Below, one piece after another: positions 21,042 through 32,257 of a stretch of 64,000 nucleotides of DNA (position 1 is its first letter; the number at the start of each line of letters is the position of its first letter). A program made the position numbers and the translations under genes. Source of the DNA: Ichthyophis bannanicus (lineage: Eukaryota; Chordata; Amphibia; Gymnophiona; Ichthyophiidae); NCBI GenBank assembly GCA_033557465.1, contig CM066033.1, positions 1,306,309,519 to 1,306,373,518 on the forward strand, in the 5' to 3' direction. The notes beneath the pieces were generated by a model, which was not told where the DNA came from, did no database searches, and saw only the letters and a program-made list of their open reading frames with translations.

Positions 21042-22700
21042 GTATTTAAAGGTCTGTAGCATATCTCCTGTCCCTCTTCTCCTCTAGCATATACATATTT
21101 AGGTCTTGGAGTCTCTTTTCATACGTCTTCTGGCACAGACTCCAAATCATTTTGGTCGCCTTCCTCTGAACCGTTTCCAGTCTTTTTATATCCTTTGTGA
21201 AATATGGTCTCCAAAACTGAACACAATATTCCAAGTGAGGCCTCACCAGCAACTTTACAGTGGCATTAGTAGTTGATTTCTACTGTTCTATGTAAAATGT
21301 ATACAAATTGTGTACAAGACTGTTAATCTGTTATATGTAAACCGCCCTTGATCTCTGGAAGGGGCGGTATAAAAGAAATAGTTAAATAAATAAAAAATAA
21401 ATAAATAAATAAATAAATTAGTACCTCCTCCTTTCTGCTGGTAATTCCTCTCTGAATGCGACCCAGCATCCTTCTGGCTTTGGCCGCTTCCTTGTTACAC
21501 AGTTTCGCCACTTTGAGATCCTCAGAAACAATCAAGTTGAGGTCTTTCTCCTGGTCCGTGCACACCAACCTATTGCCCCCTATCTCATACAATTCCCTTA
21601 GATTTCTGCATCCCGAGTGCATGACACTGCACTTCTTCACATTAAATCGTAACTGTCAAGCATTAGACCATTCTTCCAGCTTTTGCAAATCTTTCCTCAT
21701 GTTATCCACTCCCTCAAGGGAGTCCACTCTGTTGCAAATTTTTGTGTCATCTGCAAAAAGACAGACTTTTCCATTCAGTCCTTCAGCAATATCACTCACA
21801 AATACATTGAACAGTACCAGCCCCAGGACCGATCCCTGGGGCACACCATTAATCACCTTCCTTGCACCAGAGTGAGTTCCGTTTACCATCACCTTCTGTC
21901 ATCTGTCAGTCAACCAGTTTCTGATCCAGTTCACCACCTTGGGACCCATCCCCTGGTTGGTCAGTTTATTGATAAGCCTCCTATGAGGAACAGTATCAAG
22001 AGCTTTACTGAAATCTAGGTAAAGTACCTCCATCGCATGCCCTTGATCTAGTTCTCTGGTCACCAAGCCAAAGAACTCAATCAGATTTGTTTGGCATGAT
22101 TGTCCTTTGGTAAAAACCATGTTGCCTCAGATCAGGCAACCTATTGGTTTAGAGGAAGTCCACTATTCTCTCTTTCAGTTGTGCCTCCATTACTTTTCCC
22201 ACCACCGAGGTAAGACTTACTGGCCTGTAGTTTGCAAATTCTTCCCTATTACCACCATTGGCCCTTTTCCAGTCCTGTGAAACTTCTGTCTTCAAAGATT
22301 TGCTAAAAACATCCTTTAAAAGCCCTGCAAGAACCTCTCAGAGCTCTTTCAGTATCCTGGAATGTATCCCATCCGGTCCCATGGCTTTGTCCACTCCAGT
22401 TTTGCAAGTTGTTCTAATATCTTCTGTGAATGGTGTAGTATCTACTCCATTTCCAATTGTATATTTGTCAATCACAGGTGGTCCTTCTCCAGTATTTTCT
22501 TTAGTAAAGATAGAACAGAAGTATTTGTTTAGCATTTTCACTTTTTCAACATCACTTTCCATGAATCCGTTCTCAGTTCTTTTGAGTCTTGCAATTTCAT
22601 CTCTGATCGTCCTCTTCTCCCCCATATACTACCTGAAAAAAGATGTATTACCACGCTTTAGATCTTTAGCCATCTTTTCTTCTGCTTTATTTCTCTTTTA
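21042..22700 (-). pseudogene. CR1-A reverse transcriptase region, interrupted
   Basis: Minus-strand pieces in order are TGPDGIHSRILKEL-type linker (22625-22338), TNLIEFFGLVTRELDQG with [20 protein letters not shown] motif A (22120-21899), [20 protein letters not shown] motif B and FADDTKI motif C (21892-21656), KDLNLIVSEDLKVAKLCNKE (21640) and VRPHLEYCVQFWRP (21252-21046). An L2 tail at 21289-21420 interrupts it. Frames change several times. Confidence 0.88.
21289..21420 (+). repeat. L2 3'-tail insertion in CR1-A
   Basis: GTAAACCGCCCTTGATCTCT, GGGGCGGTATAAAAGAAATA and (AAAT)n form a short 5'-truncated plus-strand L2 copy. The CR1 reading continues on both sides. Confidence 0.75.
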
Positions 22701-23747
22701 GTCTCTTACAACACTAAGAATGAGATCAAGTATCTGGGAGTCACAATCGACAGCAAACTAAAGATGGAAAAGCACCTGAGCAACACCAACAAGGCCATTT
22801 TTCACAAACTTAGAGTGCTACGACCCCTGCGGAATATACTTGAACCATGTGATTTCCGGTCTGTTGCACAGGCACTCATCATCCCTCACTTGGACTACTG
22901 TAACGCCATCCTACAGGGTCTGCCAAAGAAAACCACCAATATCTTGCAACTTGCACAAAATGTAGCAGCGAGGATCATCATGTGATCAAGAGTGACCGAA
23001 CACATTACACCCGTATTGGTCGAGCTACACTGGCTACCCATTGCTGCCAGGATTCAATATAAAACACTGGTAACTACGTTCAAAATCATACATAACCTAG
23101 CCCCATCATTCCTCTCAACCCTTATTTGCACACAACCTACCACCAGAGAAAGGAGAACTATCAACTCAGGCACGCTACAAGTTCCGAGCATCATCGGAAA
23201 TGTAAAAGCCAGTACGAGCCGCAGAGCATTCTCATTCTCTGCCCCAACCTTATGGAACCACCTACCATATGAGCTGCGTTCAATTAAAGACATAAGGGCT
23301 TGTTTACAAAGCCGCGGTAGCGGTTTCCGCTCGTTATCGGAGCCGCGGCCCCATTGATTTCAATGGGGCCGCGGCTGCGATCGCGATCGCGAACCACTAC
23401 CGCTGCTTTGTAAACAAGCCCCATAGTTGTCTTCAGGAAGAAATTAAAAACGCACCTGTTCCAATGCCACTTCAACCAGATGTGAATCACAGTGGGATAA
23501 AAGATGAAGTGAATAGGTGTATGTAAAAATGTAAATATGCTAAGGTATATCTCTTTGTAAACTTTATGTAAATATGCTAAGGTCATTCTAGGGACCCTAT
23601 TCTGTGTGCTGTGTAATACCCCTAAACTATGTATATATGCCCTTACTTTTCTGTCTTGATTATTGACAAACCCCAAAAGATGTAATCAAACCGCTTCTGA
23701 TCGCTGGAAGAAGCGGTATATAAGTGTTTACTAAATAAATAAATAAA
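22701..23747 (+). mobile_element. L2-D: 5'-truncated L2-type LINE in CR1-A
   Basis: Plus-strand frames give NEIKYLGVTIDSKLKMEKHL, IPHLDYCNAILQGLP, AARIIM, a stop, ITPVLVELHWLPIAARIQYK and AFSFSAPTLWNHLPYELRS, the post-RT part of L2 ORF2. The 3' tail has AACCGCTTCTGATCGCTGGA, GAAGCGGTATATAAG and (AAAT)n ending at 23747. A 129-bp MITE interrupts it at 23295. Only the stop after 22984 and the MITE break the frame. Confidence 0.86.
23295..23423. mobile_element. Short palindromic MITE in L2-D
   Basis: Ends AGGGCTTGTTTACAAAG and CTTTGTAAACAAGCCCC are inverted repeats of about 27 bp. Flanks are a TA or ATA duplication (23292-23294, 23423-23425), and removal restores the L2 peptide KDIVVFRKKLKTHLF. 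The centre is another palindrome (CGGCCCCATTG..CAATGGGGCCG). Superfamily not settled: TA suggests Tc1/mariner-like, three bases Harbinger-like. Confidence 0.8.
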
Positions 23748-25140
23748 TTTTAGCTTTATCCTGCATTCTTTTCGGTGTTCCTCTGTGAACTTCTGAAGTT
23801 GTGAAAGCTGTGTTTTTTGCCTTTATTTCTGCAGCCACTAGTTCAGAAAACCAAATAGGTTTCCTTTTCCTCTTGTTTTAATTTGCTTTCCTTACATATG
23901 TATCTGTTGCCCCTTTTATTGCCTCCTTTAGTTTAGCTCACTGCAATTCCACTTCCCTTACCTCCTCCCACCCTGCCAGCTACTCCTTTAGGCACTTGGC
24001 CATCTTCCTGAAGTCAGCGTCTTTGAAGTCTAGGACTTTGAGCTTGTTGTGAGGAGACTCTGCCTTGGCTTTTATTTCATATCACACTGTGTGATTATTG
24101 CTGCTGTTCACATGGGCACCCACCCAGACATTCAACACAATTTCTCTATTGATGAGTACTAAATCCAACATCAAACTTTCCCTAGTCAATTCCATCACCA
24201 TTTGTCTAAGCAATGTATCTTGGAAGGCATCCACAATTTTTTTTTTTACTTCTTTCCAGATTTGCAGAAGCAATACTCCAATCCACATTGGGTAGATTAA
24301 AGCCATCCAGTATGAAAACTTCCCCCTTCCTGACTACCTTTGCAATATCAATAATCAAGTCTCTATCCATTTCTTCGATTTGAGTTGGAGGCCTGTAGAC
24401 TACAACAGCATGGATGTTAGTGCCATCTCCTGTTTCCAACACAATCCAAAGTGCTGCTTCTTTTTCCCGCATCCCCTGATTTTCAGCAGCTTTAATATTG
24501 CTTTTGACATATAGCGCTACTCCTCCTTTTCTGCCTTCTCTTTCTCTCCTAAATAAATTATAGCCAGCTATGGCTATATCCCATTCATGCGACTCGTTAA
24601 ACCATGTTTCTGTAATGGCCACAATGTCCAAGTTCATTTCCACCATTAGGGCTTCCAGGTCAGGAACTTTGTTTGCTAGACTTCAAGCATTTGTGCTCAT
24701 TGCTTTCCAGCATTTGTTGACTGGCTTGCCTGTATTTTGCATGGATTTTGTTCTACACGCCTCTTGCCATTTGTCATTGATGTGTGCTTTAAAAGTTTGT
24801 CTGTTTCCAATGTTATTATGCTTTTGCTGGGAGTGATGTCCCGAACTTGCCCTTCTCCATCTGTCACCCCCTTTCTCTAGTTTAAATGCCTGTCCGCATG
24901 CTGCCTGAATTTTTCACTTAGGATCCTTTTCTCTGTGACAGAGAGATGTAGTCCATCAGCAAAGTATAGTCTCTTGTTGATCCATCTGTTTCTCCAGTCA
25001 TCTATATATCTAAATCCTTCTTGCTTGCACCAGGTTTGGAGCCATGTATTAAAGGTGTTTATGCGATGCAGCCTTTCTGCCCCGTTACCAAGAATAGGTA
25101 GAACTTCTGAGAATGCTACCTATTCTCACAAGTGTTAACA
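23748..25140 (-). pseudogene. CR1-A endonuclease and upstream region
   Basis: The minus-strand frame 24646-24206 reads LDIVAITETWFNESHEWDI, GYNLFRREREGRKGGVALYV, HAVVVYRPPTQIEEMD and ILDGFNLPNVDWS. This is the CR1 EEP endonuclease; the catalytic GDFN appears as DGFN, and TETW is kept. A T-run (24238-24246) breaks the frame before the SDH region, which continues near 24100 (complement). Sequence from 24650 to 25140 is the degraded 5' part. Confidence 0.86.
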
Positions 25141-25389
25141 ATGGGCTTGAGTTTCTCTCCCAGAGTCTGGAAGTCCCTTTGAACTGCAGAGGCACGGTTT
25201 CTAGCCAAGTATTTTAAAAAAAGTTACCTATGCACATCAATGACCAGTGAGATGCATAAATGAGTAAAATATCAACACTTACGTGCACTTTGCTGCACAA
25301 ATCTAGGCAGCTCCTTATAAAATGACCCCCAATATTGTTACTTACTACCACTCCCAGTTTATGCAAAGGGACCTAAAAGTGTGCACCAG
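25141..25389. other. No recognised feature
   Basis: Anonymous AT-rich sequence upstream of CR1-A. Confidence 0.4.
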
Positions 25390-25690
25390 CAACATTAAGG
25401 GGAGCTTTTTACTAAAGTGCACTTTGGTTTTGCAGCTAACTTGTAAATAACACAAAATTTGATGCATATTAAGTGCACAGCTACCACGCTGTCAGGGGTG
25501 TGGACAGCATGTTCTGGGCAGTTAGCATGCGTCACCATACATGGGGAACTGTTACCATAGATGGAGGTAATTGCACCCAGGCTAACTGCCACTGTGACTG
25601 TGTTTACCCCCGCACTGACTACAATGCGCTCACCGGTCCCACTCTCTGACCCTAATCCAACAAACCACTTTCCCCACACCACATTTGCAC
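25390..25690. repeat. Possible MITE (GGGGAGCTTTTTACTAAAGTG type)
   Basis: A left end starting GGGGAGCTTTTTACTAAAG followed by GCAGCTAACTTG resembles the opening of Harbinger-like elements. The right end was not found with confidence. There is alternating TGTGGAC/GTTAGCATG palindromic texture but no clear TSD. Confidence 0.35.
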
Positions 25691-26280
25691 CCAGAAGTTT
25701 TAGAAAGCCGCCTAAGGGGATACATCAGGGGTCAGCGGCAGCTCTAAATGGTGAAACTCAGAGTCCTCCAGAATAATTCCTCTCTATAGAAGTGGGCGTC
25801 AGCAGCGGCATAATCATATCTGCCAGGAATAAGTGCAGCAGGATGATCTGAATGGGAATGAAATCCAAGGCACGTGACCAAAAAGTGCCACATGCATCAG
25901 GCCAGCACTCAGTTTCTGCAAGCTCCGGCAACTGAGTGCGTTTTACAGCGTCAATAAGGAGACACTCCAAGGGAATATCAGCCCATGTTTGTGCAGTGTG
26001 CAATTCTTAACTGCAGCTATTGTGAGACTTTTCTGCATGCATCTTCTCCCTTCTGCCCCCCCCCCCCCCGTCCTTTTCTCTGCCAACAGTAAGTAATTTC
26101 ATACTGGGTTTGTGTTACACCTAATCTCTCATCTATGTCAGGCTCTTATCAAAGCTTTACATGTGCTGCAATCTTACAAAATATAAACAAGCTGGAAAGT
26201 GAATGCTAGAAACATTACAAATAAGTACATTTTGCTGAGTGGGGTGGGTTGGGAGTATATACACAGTGTAGGAACATGGC
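25691..26280. other. No recognised feature
   Basis: Anonymous sequence with a C14-16 homopolymer at about 26056-26070. No coding motif. Confidence 0.4.
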
Positions 26281-26284
26281 AGGA

Positions 26285-26412
26285 ATACATGGGTGTGTGA
26301 GTGCAGAAGAGTAGCGGGGGTGTGTGTGTCCAGGTATGTGTGCATCCGGTGTGTGCGAGTGCAACCGGGGGGCATGCATATGTGTGTGCGTGTGTGTGTG
26401 TATGTGTGTCCA
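26285..26412. repeat. TG-rich microsatellite-like tract
   Basis: Imperfect (TG)n and GTGTGTGTCC units. Both strands yield spurious His/Thr-rich frames. Confidence 0.75.
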
Positions 26413-26434
26413 TGTGTGCTGAGTGCAGCACAGT

Positions 26435-26883
26435 CCAATCTTAAGTCATTGAAGAAACAACTACCAGTAGCTATCACTGGCACGGAATTCAAAATACACA
26501 AAAACTTTTTGTCGGGAACAATCAGCTGGAGAGGGAGGGATGATACCTCCCCCTCATTACCGAAAGTACCCTTTTACTCAAACGGGCCACAGCATGCCCA
26601 TTTCCTCATTTTTATATATATATATATATATATATGTTTCAACGTAATCCAAAGTTCATCAAACACTTATCTTAAAAAAGAGAGACCAAACCGGTCTACC
26701 GCAGGCGAAGATGGTCCTCCACAATCAGCCACTGCCACGACATGACATGCATGTTTCAGGCCCCTCCGGGTCCTGTATCAAGTGGAATTTGGCCCGACTC
26801 TAAAGGACCATCTTCGCCTGCGGTAGACCGGTTTGGTCTCTCTTTTTTAAGATAAGTGTTTGATGAACTTTGGATTACGTTGA

Positions 26884-26923
<40 letters not shown>

Positions 26924-27141
26924 GGAGGAAATGGGCGTGCTGTGGCCCGTTTGAGTAAAAGGGTACTTTCGGTAATGAGGGGGAGGTATCATCCCTCCCT
27001 CTCCAGCTGCTTGTTCCCGACAAAAGGTTTGTGTGTATTTTGAATTCCGTGCCAATGATAGCTACTGGTAGTTGTTTCTTCAATGACTTAAGATTGGATG
27101 GTGTACAAGTTTGTCATTGAAATCTAGAGGGGTTTCTTTGT
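26435..27141. mobile_element. PLE-3: inverted-repeat pseudo-LTR copy
   Basis: Arms of about 290 bp (26435-26722 and 26802-27097) are inverted copies, including AACAACTACCAGTAGCTATC, CAAACGGGCCACAGCATGCC, an (AT)n tract and GAAGATGGTCCT. A one-sided tail of about 44 bp (27098-27141) lies at the right. Exact 14-bp target duplications GAGTGCAGCACAGT flank it (26421-26434, 27142-27155). The central spacer carries, on the minus strand, CTTGATACAGGACCCGGAGG then GGCCTGAAACATGC, the PLE motif. No protein is encoded. Confidence 0.85.
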
Positions 27142-27189
27142 GAGTGCAGCACAGTGGCAGGGATACATCTTTATTTGAAGTAGTTTCTC

Positions 27190-27780
27190 CAAATGGGTTA
27201 GACAATGGCAGTCGGGAACCTTATTTCTAAGCCAGAGTATGTGGCGTATAATATTAGTCTCTCAAATTTACTGCTAATGCTTGGTGTAATACTTGCATCG
27301 TGCCAAAGAGGCTCTCCTGCTGGAGTTCGTAAGATGTAACAATGTAAGGGTAGTTTGTCAAGATGTACTTGGAAATTCTTCTTTATCAAGCCTGTGGCTC
27401 CCAGTACAATGGGAAATATTTCCGTATCTTTCTGCCACATTTTCTTGGTCTCTGACTGCATTTCTTGGTACTTCAGGATCTTCTGCCTCTCCACACGATT
27501 CACAGAATAATTACTCGATACAGACATTTCTATTATCAATGCCATTCTGGTATTCTTCTCCTTTACCACTTTGTAAGGTTTTCTGGCATCCAGTTTCTTA
27601 TCTGTTGCAATGGGAATGTCCCAGGTTGATCATAACCTCTTCATCCTCTGCTATTCTCTTAGGGTCATGATCCCAGTGCTTTTCAGGGGCAGTGATGTTG
27701 TAGTGTTTACAGAGTTTCCAGTGGAGGAGGTGGGCTACTTTGTTGTGCCTTTCTGTATAGAAATTTTCCACCATTAGAAC
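27190..27780 (-). pseudogene. R4/Dong-type C-terminal endonuclease region (degraded)
   Basis: Minus-strand frames give KVAHLLHWKLCKHYNI, HWDHDPKRIAEDEEVMINLG and, in 27569-27198, PIVLGATGLIKKNFQVHLDK. The last block resembles the conserved end of restriction-like endonucleases in R2-group elements (PIVIGALG type). Catalytic PD..D/E..K residues cannot be assigned with confidence through the stops. Confidence 0.6.
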
Positions 27781-28783
27781 TTAACAGCCTGCTATTAGGT
27801 GAGTTATTGTTTCCAATTCTTTCTTACAGAATCGGCATCTGTCTGTTGTGCCAGTTTTTTCAATATTCACCATAAACCATCTCATCCATAATCCGCTTTC
27901 CTGAGCTGCAACTATCAATCTTTCATCCTTCGGTTTCATTTCACCTCTCCTCAACCATTCATGTGTCCATTCTTGATTGACAAAACGTTCTTGGAGTAAC
28001 ACTCTGCATTTTCTACTGTATTTGTGCATTTGCCACTTGTTCTTCCTCACCTGCTGATCTAATTCTTTGAAGATTTTTTTCTCTTGTTTTGCAAATTCTA
28101 TTACTTCCTTTCCCATGCACACCTGTGGATTCTCACTCACTCCTTCTAATCGTTGGAATTCTTGTCCAAATTCGATGATGGAGACAGATTCTGGACGTTT
28201 ACTTTCGTATTTCAGCACTTTTTGCATATTTGAATCAGATGATGCTGTCAGATAGGCTTGGAGCCCTACGATAGTAGCTCTGTAGGTGTAGTCAATCTCT
28301 ATAAGTCCTAGCCCTCCTTCAGCTCTAGGAATGTAGAATCTTGGCATACACTGATTCTTATATATTACTTCAGGAGCATGAAGAGGTTTCCTTGTTCGCA
28401 CATCCAGTTTTTCAAGATCTTTATGAGGCAAATCCACAATCCCAAAACGGTATGAGTGTACAGGAATTGACAGCTGATTGATGGCTTGTATCTTATTTTG
28501 TGATGTCAAAGCACTTTTCAATAACCGTTTTACAGTTTTAATCTCCTGTAATACTCTTTACTGATCTTCTCTCTCAACAGTTTCTGCTTGAGTGTCATTC
28601 CTCTATTCTGAGATACTTATATATGCCTTCCTGTTCAAGGTCCTTGATGTCACATCCCTCAGCAAGGGAGATGTTTTCAATTTTGCTCAATTTTCCTCTG
28701 AAAAAGGTTGCCTTAGCACACTTGTCAAGGCCAAATGTCATCCTCTGTGTGGGTACACCTATGTCTGTTTTGTGCGATTGTAA
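27781..28783 (-). pseudogene. R4/Dong-type RT end and CCHC domain
   Basis: The upstream piece (about 28783-28595) reads RMTFGLDKCAKATFFRGKLS, ENISLAEGCDIKDLEQEGIY and KYLRIEE. After a stop and frameshift the 246-codon frame 28521-27781 continues (KSALTSQNKIQAINQLSIPV, CMPRFYIPRAEGGLGLIEID) and ends with CRFCKKELETITHLIAGC, a C-X2-C-X9-H-X4-C knuckle. The TAA stop at 27783 comes right after the knuckle. The family uses this region for nucleic-acid binding ahead of the nuclease. Confidence 0.75.
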
Positions 28784-28784
28784 A

Positions 28785-29000
28785 TGAATGGTGATATATG
28801 CATGTGAGTCTAATGTGTGTGAGTGTGGCAGGGCGTGTATGAGTGCAACAGAGTAGCAGACATATATACTATATACAGTATATATATATGTGTGTGTGTG
28901 TGTGAATCTATGTGTGTATATATCTAGTGTGTGTGGAAGTGTATGAAAGTGCAACAGAATGGCAAGGATATGTATGTATGTATGTATATATGTGGGGGGG
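28785..29000. repeat. TG/TA-rich microsatellite
   Basis: Imperfect (TG)n, (TATA)n and (TATG)n blocks, for example 28863-28905 and 28970-28990. It explains the His/Thr-rich minus-strand frame and ends the R4 remnant. Confidence 0.8.
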
Positions 29001-29250
29001 TCACCAGGTCTATGTTGTGGGGAATCGGGGCCACTGGACCCCAGGTCTCTTTTCATTTGGGGGTGGGGAGGGGATCGGGGCCACTAGGTCTCTTATTTCA
29101 GGGATGGGGGAAATTGGGATCATGAGGCTACCAGAGATTTTATTTCTGTCGGGGGGTCATATCATGATGCCATTGAAAGCTTTCTCGAATGCTTGGATCA
29201 TCTGAGGTGAAGTGTCAGACGTCACCTCAGATGATCTTTTTGCTCCTGCC
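29001..29250. repeat. G-rich repeated units and a 15-bp-arm palindrome
   Basis: Units with ATCGGGGCCACTRGGTCTCT and G-runs recur two or three times (29020-29110). A perfect inverted repeat follows: GATCATCTGAGGTGA at 29196-29210 and its complement at 29222-29236. The look is that of the G-rich arrays in the hAT elements, but no termini were found. Confidence 0.5.
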
Positions 29251-31233
29251 TGGATCTTTATACCTGCCTGAAGCTGGTATGAAGGTCCAGCATTAAAAAT
29301 AATGTAAAAAACTGTTCTAAGTTTCAGCGCAGTTTTTTTTTACATTTGGTGCAATTAAATATACATCAATTTGCATGTCAACAGTGCTGCAATTTAATGC
29401 AGTCGTTTTTCTTGCATTTTTCCTGCACTAGCTTGCTTTCTGCATCGGAAAGCAAGCCCAGCATGGGAACAGTGCCAGAAAAATGGCAAACAAAATTTTC
29501 TGTATTGGCCCTTTAGATGGTAAATCCTCCAGGGACAGGGAGATGCCTACAACACCTGATTGTAAGTTGCCTTGAACCGCTACCGGAAAGCCCTGACCAT
29601 AGTACTAATATAATACACTGGGATTCAGACCACCACTGGAGTGCAGAGAGAGCCATGCAGGAGAAGAAGGAAAAGCCCAAGTGTAACTAGAGGCATGCTG
29701 CGATTCCAGTCCCCTACTGTTCCCTCCGCGCCTATCACTGGCAAACTAGAAGCATAATTGCACCCACGCCATCTTCCCAGCAAGTGCCAGGACTCTTCAT
29801 GCAGGGAGGGGGGGTTTACAGCAAGTAACATTCAACGCTTTATTTTATACTCCCCATATATTTCTCACTCTCCAGTAATAATTATAATAACACATTTTTT
29901 TCTGGAAAGTTGTGGGAAAGCAACATTTTTGTTTCATTTATGGTCCATTTTGAGCTCCCCTCCCCCCAATTTTCATTGCTTTTTAAAATTCATTTCACAC
30001 ATTATTGTTAATAAAACTCAGTCTATACTAGGCCTTTTTAATGCACAGGAATTGGCCGTAGGCACATTCTTTTGTAGGCTGACATGCGCCGATTCAATTT
30101 TGCAAGTACATTTTTATCTTAAGGTGCTTCAACGAACCAAATGCATATCTCTAAAATTTTGGAACCATTTCCCAAGGTGCAGCGCTTCAGGCTGATCCCT
30201 AATTTACATGCTCTGGGGCGCACTGCTGAGGAGATTCTAGCTGGATGAGCCAACTTTGTGCAGAAGGCCCTGAACAAGCCTGGTGGAGGGTTAGAAGACT
30301 GCAGAGGAAAGGCAAAGTGTTTTGCATCAGCCTAAAGCATACAAGGAAAAAACTGAATTTTGCACACAAAGCAAAGATAGTGTCTCTTTGAAAAGGTGCA
30401 CATTATGACTGCATGCTAGCATCTTACATACTAAGAAAAGCATTCCAATGTAAATAATTTTTTTGTTGAGCTATGGTGAAATGTTACTGAGCATTTCCTG
30501 AGGTGTGCCCTAGCCTGGTTTCAAATGCTTATAATTAAAATCTAAGCCCCTGATTTACGATGAGCTTTGTTCCATTCTGTGCCCTACAGTAAAACCTCAG
30601 ATAGAGACAACCCAATGTTTGCTCAATCAATCCCTGTTTAGGGGATTCTGGCAATGAATCAGCCTCCTCTATTGTTCCTAACAATGCGAGACAGCGGTAA
30701 AACGTCCTGGAGACCCTGTGGGGGAAGCTAGAAGCAGCAATGCTGCCTGACAGCAAGAACCACCAGAATGCACCATGGTTTCCCTTCAATCCAAGCCAGG
30801 TTTGCATTTCTTTGCTACTATTTAAAGCCTTTAAAAGCTACTCTCCTTTAAACGTTCCCATCAATACGGTCACAAGTCGGTTGGTGGGTGCTACTGTGTG
30901 TCATCAGTACCTGGGACACTACCACCTGCAAGGCAATAAGTGCAGGATGAGGTGACTGTGGGCATTTTTGTGTGACCTGACAGTTTGCTTCTGTTCCTTT
31001 GGGCTTGCGACATGGCATCATGACCCTTCGCATGCAGGTACCTGGGGTCGCTTCCCCTAGTTTGTATTCTTTCCCAACTCGCTTAGCCCAGTTGTTTCAA
31101 TGACATTCTTTGGCCTCACGTTGAAGTACTTCTGAAAAAGCATCAGCTAAATCCAAATTCCCTTCCCTTCTCTTCTGGAACCCTGCAATTATAAGCCCTA
31201 AATCTGTTCACTAGCAATCACCATTTAAATGCA
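29251..31233. other. About 2 kb with no recognised gene
   Basis: No protein motif on either strand, no element termini. The 145-codon plus frame at 29758 and the 90-codon minus frame at 30807 have no recognisable domain. GATTGTAAGTTGCCTTGAAC at 29558 is an L2-tail-like scrap. Confidence 0.45.
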
Positions 31234-31401
31234 CATACTACTATTATTTATCCCTTGTATAGTGCTACAAGGGATACGCAGCGCTGTACATAGAAATGTT
31301 AGAGACAGTCCCTGCTCTATAGAGTTTATAATCTAATCAAGAACGACAAGACAACAAACTGGGGACCAGGATAAATCTAGGGGAATGGTAAAGGTTCACC
31401 T
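31234..31401 (-). repeat. L2 3'-tail fragment, part 1
   Basis: On plus: ACTACTATTATTTATCCCTT, GTATAGTGCTACAAGGGATA, CGCAGCGCTGTACATAG and CAGTCCCTGCTCTATAGAGT, the complement of the L2 3' tail. The continuation near 31790-31860 (AGCCTTGAAGAGGAGGGATT) is probably the same element, separated by a GC-rich insert. Confidence 0.7.
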
Positions 31402-31789
31402 AAGGTAACTAACTCATCTTCTTGCACCAGCCCTGCACCCATCCCTTGCACCCTCCTGCTCCCGCCCCCTCCCCAGCCCAAATTACCATCGCTGCCACCC
31501 CTCTCTGGGAACTGCAGCAGCAACAACAGTCACAAACAGGGCTACAGCGCTGACCTTCATTCAACCTCCAGGGCCATTCTGCTCCCGACCTCAGCGGAGG
31601 CAGAACAGAAATAGCCGCACAGCACCAAGGTTTGAAGGTAAGCACTGCGGGACAGTCTGTGACCATTGCCACCACTGAAGATCCCAGAGGGAGGCAGCGG
31701 CAATAGGACCCCCAGACCATTGGTGCTCTAAGCGGCAACCTAGTTTGCCTGATGGTCACACTGGTCCTGCATTTCTGGTGATCAAGATC
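31402..31789. other. GC-rich stretch splitting an L2 tail; possible insertion
   Basis: Base composition differs from its surroundings (GC-rich, CAGCAG-like blocks near 31505). No termini or TSD resolved and no credible coding; the 127-codon minus frame here is repeat-like. Confidence 0.4.
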
Positions 31790-31901
31790 CAACAGCAGCC
31801 TTGAAGAGGAGGGATTTTAGCCCGGGTCTGAAGAGGGCCAGAGATGGAGCATATAGTCTTCTATTCCCCACTCTACCTTAAAAAGCAGAGATAGTCTTGT
31901 C

Positions 31902-32249
31902 CACTGTTCCCTCTAAACTGTGCACGTGTGCGCGCGCACACACCTCGCCGAGCGAGTGCACATACTTTACAACAGAGCGCACAAACATTTTGGTTCTGAT
32001 TCTGATAGAAAACAACACAGATGTCTTAAAATTTAAAAGTTGTTGTGTATTTACGGTTTTCACAAGTTCTACAGTATTTTCTAGTGCAATCAATGTGGTG
32101 TACATACTGTATTCTGACGTGTAGTCAAATTTTAAAGTATATAATTCCGAGTGTTATTATGTGGCGCACAAAAATTTAACCTTCCTTCAAAAGCTGCACA
32201 GCTGATATTTTATGTGCACACAGGCTACAGAAAATTAGAGGGAACATTG
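31902..32249 (+). mobile_element. Non-autonomous hAT MITE, copy 2 (348 bp)
   Basis: Same family, length and orientation as 9680-10027: starts CACTGTTCCCTCTAAACTG and ends TTAGAGGGAACATTG. An exact 8-bp duplication GTCTTGTC flanks it (31894-31901, 32250-32257). The two copies differ at scattered sites only. Confidence 0.92.
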
Positions 32250-32257
32250 GTCTTGTC

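Larger units (their letters stand above)
18181..25140 (-). mobile_element. CR1-A: minus-strand CR1-type LINE with at least four nested insertions
   Basis: The 3' end (18181) contains ATGACGGCAGATAAAGACC. Coding blocks run leftwards in the right order from an endonuclease (24646-24206) through RT to the C-terminus (20361-20209). Interruptions are hAT-2 (18446-20200), a Harbinger-like MITE (20430-21038), an L2 tail (21289-21420) and L2-D (22701-23747). Removing them gives a continuous CR1 sequence. Multiple stops and frameshifts show age. Confidence 0.88.
27190..28783 (-). mobile_element. R4/Dong-type LINE remnant
   Basis: The minus strand gives, in order, the end of an RT domain, a C-terminal zinc-knuckle region and an endonuclease-like tail (see the two coding entries). 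This order, RT, then CCHC, then restriction-like endonuclease at the C-terminus, is that of R2/R4/Dong-group elements, not of L2 or CR1. The upstream part is lost at a TG-rich microsatellite (28785 onward). Confidence 0.72.

Noticed and set aside
27781..28521. A 246-aa host zinc-finger protein
   Set aside because: It continues an RT end and leads to a restriction-like endonuclease block, as in R4/Dong elements.
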